This document shows, in pieces, positions 4,882-5,106 of a stretch of DNA of 5,106 nt. The stretch is from Comamonadaceae bacterium (lineage in GTDB: Bacteria; Pseudomonadota; Gammaproteobacteria; Burkholderiales; Burkholderiaceae_C). Made by a program: the position numbers and the translations under genes. The notes under the pieces were generated by a model. That model worked only from the letters and a program-made list of their open reading frames with translations. It ran no database searches and was not told the DNA's origin. The DNA is taken from assembly GCA_947469815.1 (NCBI GenBank), contig CANIRI010000194.1, forward strand, positions 1 through 5,106, read 5' to 3'. Numbering within the stretch: position 1 is the first letter of the stretch; every line of letters starts with the position of its first letter.

Positions 4882-5106
4882 TCAGTGGCCGGCATCGTTG
4901 CCTCCGGTGCTTTTGCTGGCTAGGGGTCCGCTGGCGCGCGACTCCAGGGGCTGGCCAATCAGCGTGGATTGCAAAGCTGCTTCGGCCAGCCAGAACTGCT
5001 CTTGCGCGGCAATCGCGGCCATCACACTGGCCGTCTGGCTGCGGGTATCGGCCAACAGTTCGAAGACGCCGATGATCATGCCGTTGTAGCGCAGCAGGTT
5101 TTCCTC
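4882..5106 (-). CDS. TolC-family outer-membrane efflux protein, C-terminal end
   Basis: The last 74 codons of a gene that continues past the right edge. The frame is open from base 5106 and reads EENLLRYNGMIIGVFELL, then ADTRSQ and a helical stretch to about residue 50. RYNGM-hxGVFELLADxR (h hydrophobic) is a pattern I associate with the C-terminal helices of TolC-type outer-membrane factors in metal-efflux clusters. The tail after about residue 50 (Ser/Gly/Lys-rich, ending GGNDAGH) is probably flexible. TolC-type proteins form the trimeric outer-membrane channel of tripartite pumps. Given the copper genes downstream, a copper or heavy-metal export channel is likely, but the inner-membrane pump and adaptor are not in view. 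The ATG at 5079 is internal. Identity rests on a short fragment. Confidence 0.75.
   Translation of the reverse strand, partial: EENLLRYNGMIIGVFELLADTRSQTASVMAAIAAQEQFWLAEAALQSTLIGQPLESRASGPLASKSTGGNDAGH

Noticed and set aside
1..5106. Mobile elements, CRISPR arrays, tRNA or rRNA genes
   Set aside because: No transposase or integrase fragments, direct repeat arrays, terminal repeats or tRNA-like structures were seen on either strand.

Overview
The window looks like a chromosomal segment of a beta-proteobacterium, most likely Burkholderiales and possibly Comamonadaceae. The grounds are the ctaB-sco-rpoH arrangement, a 313-residue RpoH, a perfect CIRCE element in front of rpoH, and moderately high GC with proteobacterial-style Shine-Dalgarno sites. 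This placement comes from gene order and protein character only; no search was run.

Left part (1-946, plus strand): the C-terminal end of heme O synthase (ctaB), followed 6 bp later by a Sco/SenC copper chaperone lipoprotein. This is the usual tail of a cytochrome c oxidase assembly cluster. The sco gene converges on rpoH and their stop codons overlap by 4 bp.

Middle (943-1985, minus strand): rpoH (heat-shock sigma factor) starts at the ATG at 1884, behind a good ribosome binding site. Its upstream region carries a perfect CIRCE operator (1916-1942) that overlaps a probable extended -10 promoter. The ribosome binding site lies in the loop of a small hairpin. This predicts HrcA repression of rpoH.

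Right part (1986-5106, minus strand): a copper-resistance operon read leftward towards rpoH. Its order is the end of a TolC-type outer-membrane efflux protein, a Tat-exported two-domain-type multicopper oxidase, a fused periplasmic protein joining a CopI-like cupredoxin to a CopG-like DUF411 domain, and a CusF-like copper-binding protein. Spacings are 30, 65 and 44 bp. The products can be read as one periplasmic copper-handling set: Cu(I) oxidation, binding and redox handling, buffering, and presumably efflux by pump components encoded beyond the right edge.

The most notable points are the cupredoxin-DUF411 fusion, the CIRCE/promoter overlap at rpoH, a predicted Gly-Ser-His (ATCUN) mature N-terminus on the CusF-like protein, and the lack of any clear terminator between the copper operon and rpoH. 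There are no tRNA, rRNA, CRISPR or mobile elements, and no gene-free stretch longer than about 100 bp.
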